DNA from: Collybiopsis luxurians FD-317 M1
Taxonomy: Eukaryota; Basidiomycota; Agaricomycetes; Agaricales; Omphalotaceae
Length of the DNA: 32,907 bases
Direction: 5' to 3'
NCBI GenBank assembly: GCA_000827265.1
Contig: KN834925.1
Location: forward strand, 1 to 32,907
Position numbers and translations under genes: made by a program
The notes under the pieces: model-generated
Database searches by the model: none
What the model saw: only the letters and a program-made list of their open reading frames with translations
What the model was told of the DNA's origin: nothing
Part shown: positions 32,473-32,907 of the stretch, piece after piece
How positions within the stretch are numbered: the first letter of the stretch is position 1
Layout: each line of letters opens with the position of its first letter

Positions 32473-32568
32473 TGAATTGGCCCGCGGGCGGAACGCAGTA
32501 AGTGTCCGGGCGGGATCAGTATTTGGTGCGGGCAGGTCGTGTTTGGCCGGCATGCCGCTCGGGTCATA
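32473..32568 (+). repeat. GC-rich dispersed repeat, right copy
   Basis: Plus-strand partner of 2174-2269. It starts TGAATTGGCCCGCGGGCGGA, contains GGTGCGGGCAGGTCGTGTTT and GGCC.GCAT, and ends CTCGGGTCATA. The GC content is sharply higher than that of the flanks. Confidence 0.7.
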
Positions 32569-32907
32569 TGTGCAAAATTGTGTTAGTGGCTTCAAAGTTG
32601 GCTGGAAACTGTCACGACAGGACATAGCTACATTAAGAGTTCAGTGGATTCTTATCTCTGTGTTGTGCCTGGTGAAAACAATGGAAGAGGCATTACATTG
32701 AAAAAATTCAATTGGCCCAGAGATAATGTTGAAACTGTAGAAGATAGAGAACTGAAAGGGATGGGTAAATGTAAGAGACCATTTCAATGTCAATACTTGC
32801 ACTGATTTGCTTCAGATGACTCAGTGGGATTACAGACCTTTGAGGCAGCAGGAGATCAATCAATCAAAGGAGTGCATAGAGTAAGACCCCATCTTGATTA
32901 TAATACT
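32569..32907. other. right edge, no gene seen
   Basis: Unique AT-rich sequence to the window end. The open frame crossing the GC-rich repeat (32447-32701) has no protein-like features. Confidence 0.4.

Larger units (their letters stand above)
2174..32568. mobile_element. candidate composite element bounded by inverted repeat modules (hypothesis)
   Basis: The order is GC-rich repeat (-), spacer of about 0.46 kb, 51-bp array (-), 24.8 kb interior, 51-bp array (+), spacer of about 0.37 kb, GC-rich repeat (+): a mirror image. The interior holds a KDZ-like transposase-type gene, a T5orf172 gene and several decayed genes. The left edge interrupts a membrane-protein gene. No target-site duplication or precise terminal inverted repeat could be defined, and the spacers are not visibly homologous. 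The symmetry could also come from independent insertion of two repeat families. Confidence 0.3.

Noticed and set aside
1..32907. A TET/JBP dioxygenase gene, known to travel with KDZ elements in basidiomycetes
   Set aside because: No HxD...H motif in a convincing frame was found in any of the readable genes.

Overview
The window looks like nuclear DNA of a mushroom-forming basidiomycete (Agaricomycetes). Genes are broken by many introns of about 45-70 nt with GTAAGT-like donors. The recognisable families are typical of that group: a small secreted protein, a multi-pass membrane protein of the large basidiomycete family, a KDZ-like transposase-type gene, a glyoxal-oxidase fragment and a T5orf172/GIY-YIG-domain gene. 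No rRNA, tRNA or CRISPR was seen. All exon models are manual readings without transcript support.

Layout. 1-500: a small secreted-protein gene. 1639-2172 (-): the 3' part of a membrane-protein gene, ending against a GC-rich dispersed repeat (2174-2269). 2735-5690: about 3 kb of a 51-bp tandem repeat. 6208-14497: three genes on the minus strand. Two are dead: 6208-8404 carries six in-frame TGA codons, and 13304-14497 (F-box-like) carries one. The third, a long multi-exon gene at 8764-12686, is mostly open. 14920-15763 (+) is an unrecognised open gene, followed by a 24-bp minisatellite and a glyoxal-oxidase scrap. 17-19 kb is almost empty. 19516-about 21000 (-) is a gene with a coiled-coil tail and one in-frame TGA, divergent from the KDZ-like gene (about 21045-24175, +), which still shows candidate D, D and E catalytic residues. 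About 1 kb of a 418-bp higher-order repeat follows it. 26.0-30.4 kb differs in composition (richer in CpG) and holds the T5orf172 gene. 30465-32100: a second array of the same 51-bp family in the opposite orientation, then a second GC-rich repeat (32473-32568), also inverted relative to the left copy.

The most interesting structure is this mirror symmetry. GC-rich repeat and 51-bp array on the left face array and GC-rich repeat on the right, head to head, with a transposase-like gene, a nuclease-like gene and decayed genes between them. It could be a giant (about 30 kb) composite mobile element or an inverted repeat nest. A second signal is that all eight premature stops found in genes are TGA, each one C-to-T change from CGA (Arg). 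That is what deamination of methylated CpG would produce, so the region appears to be a methylated, silenced transposon island.
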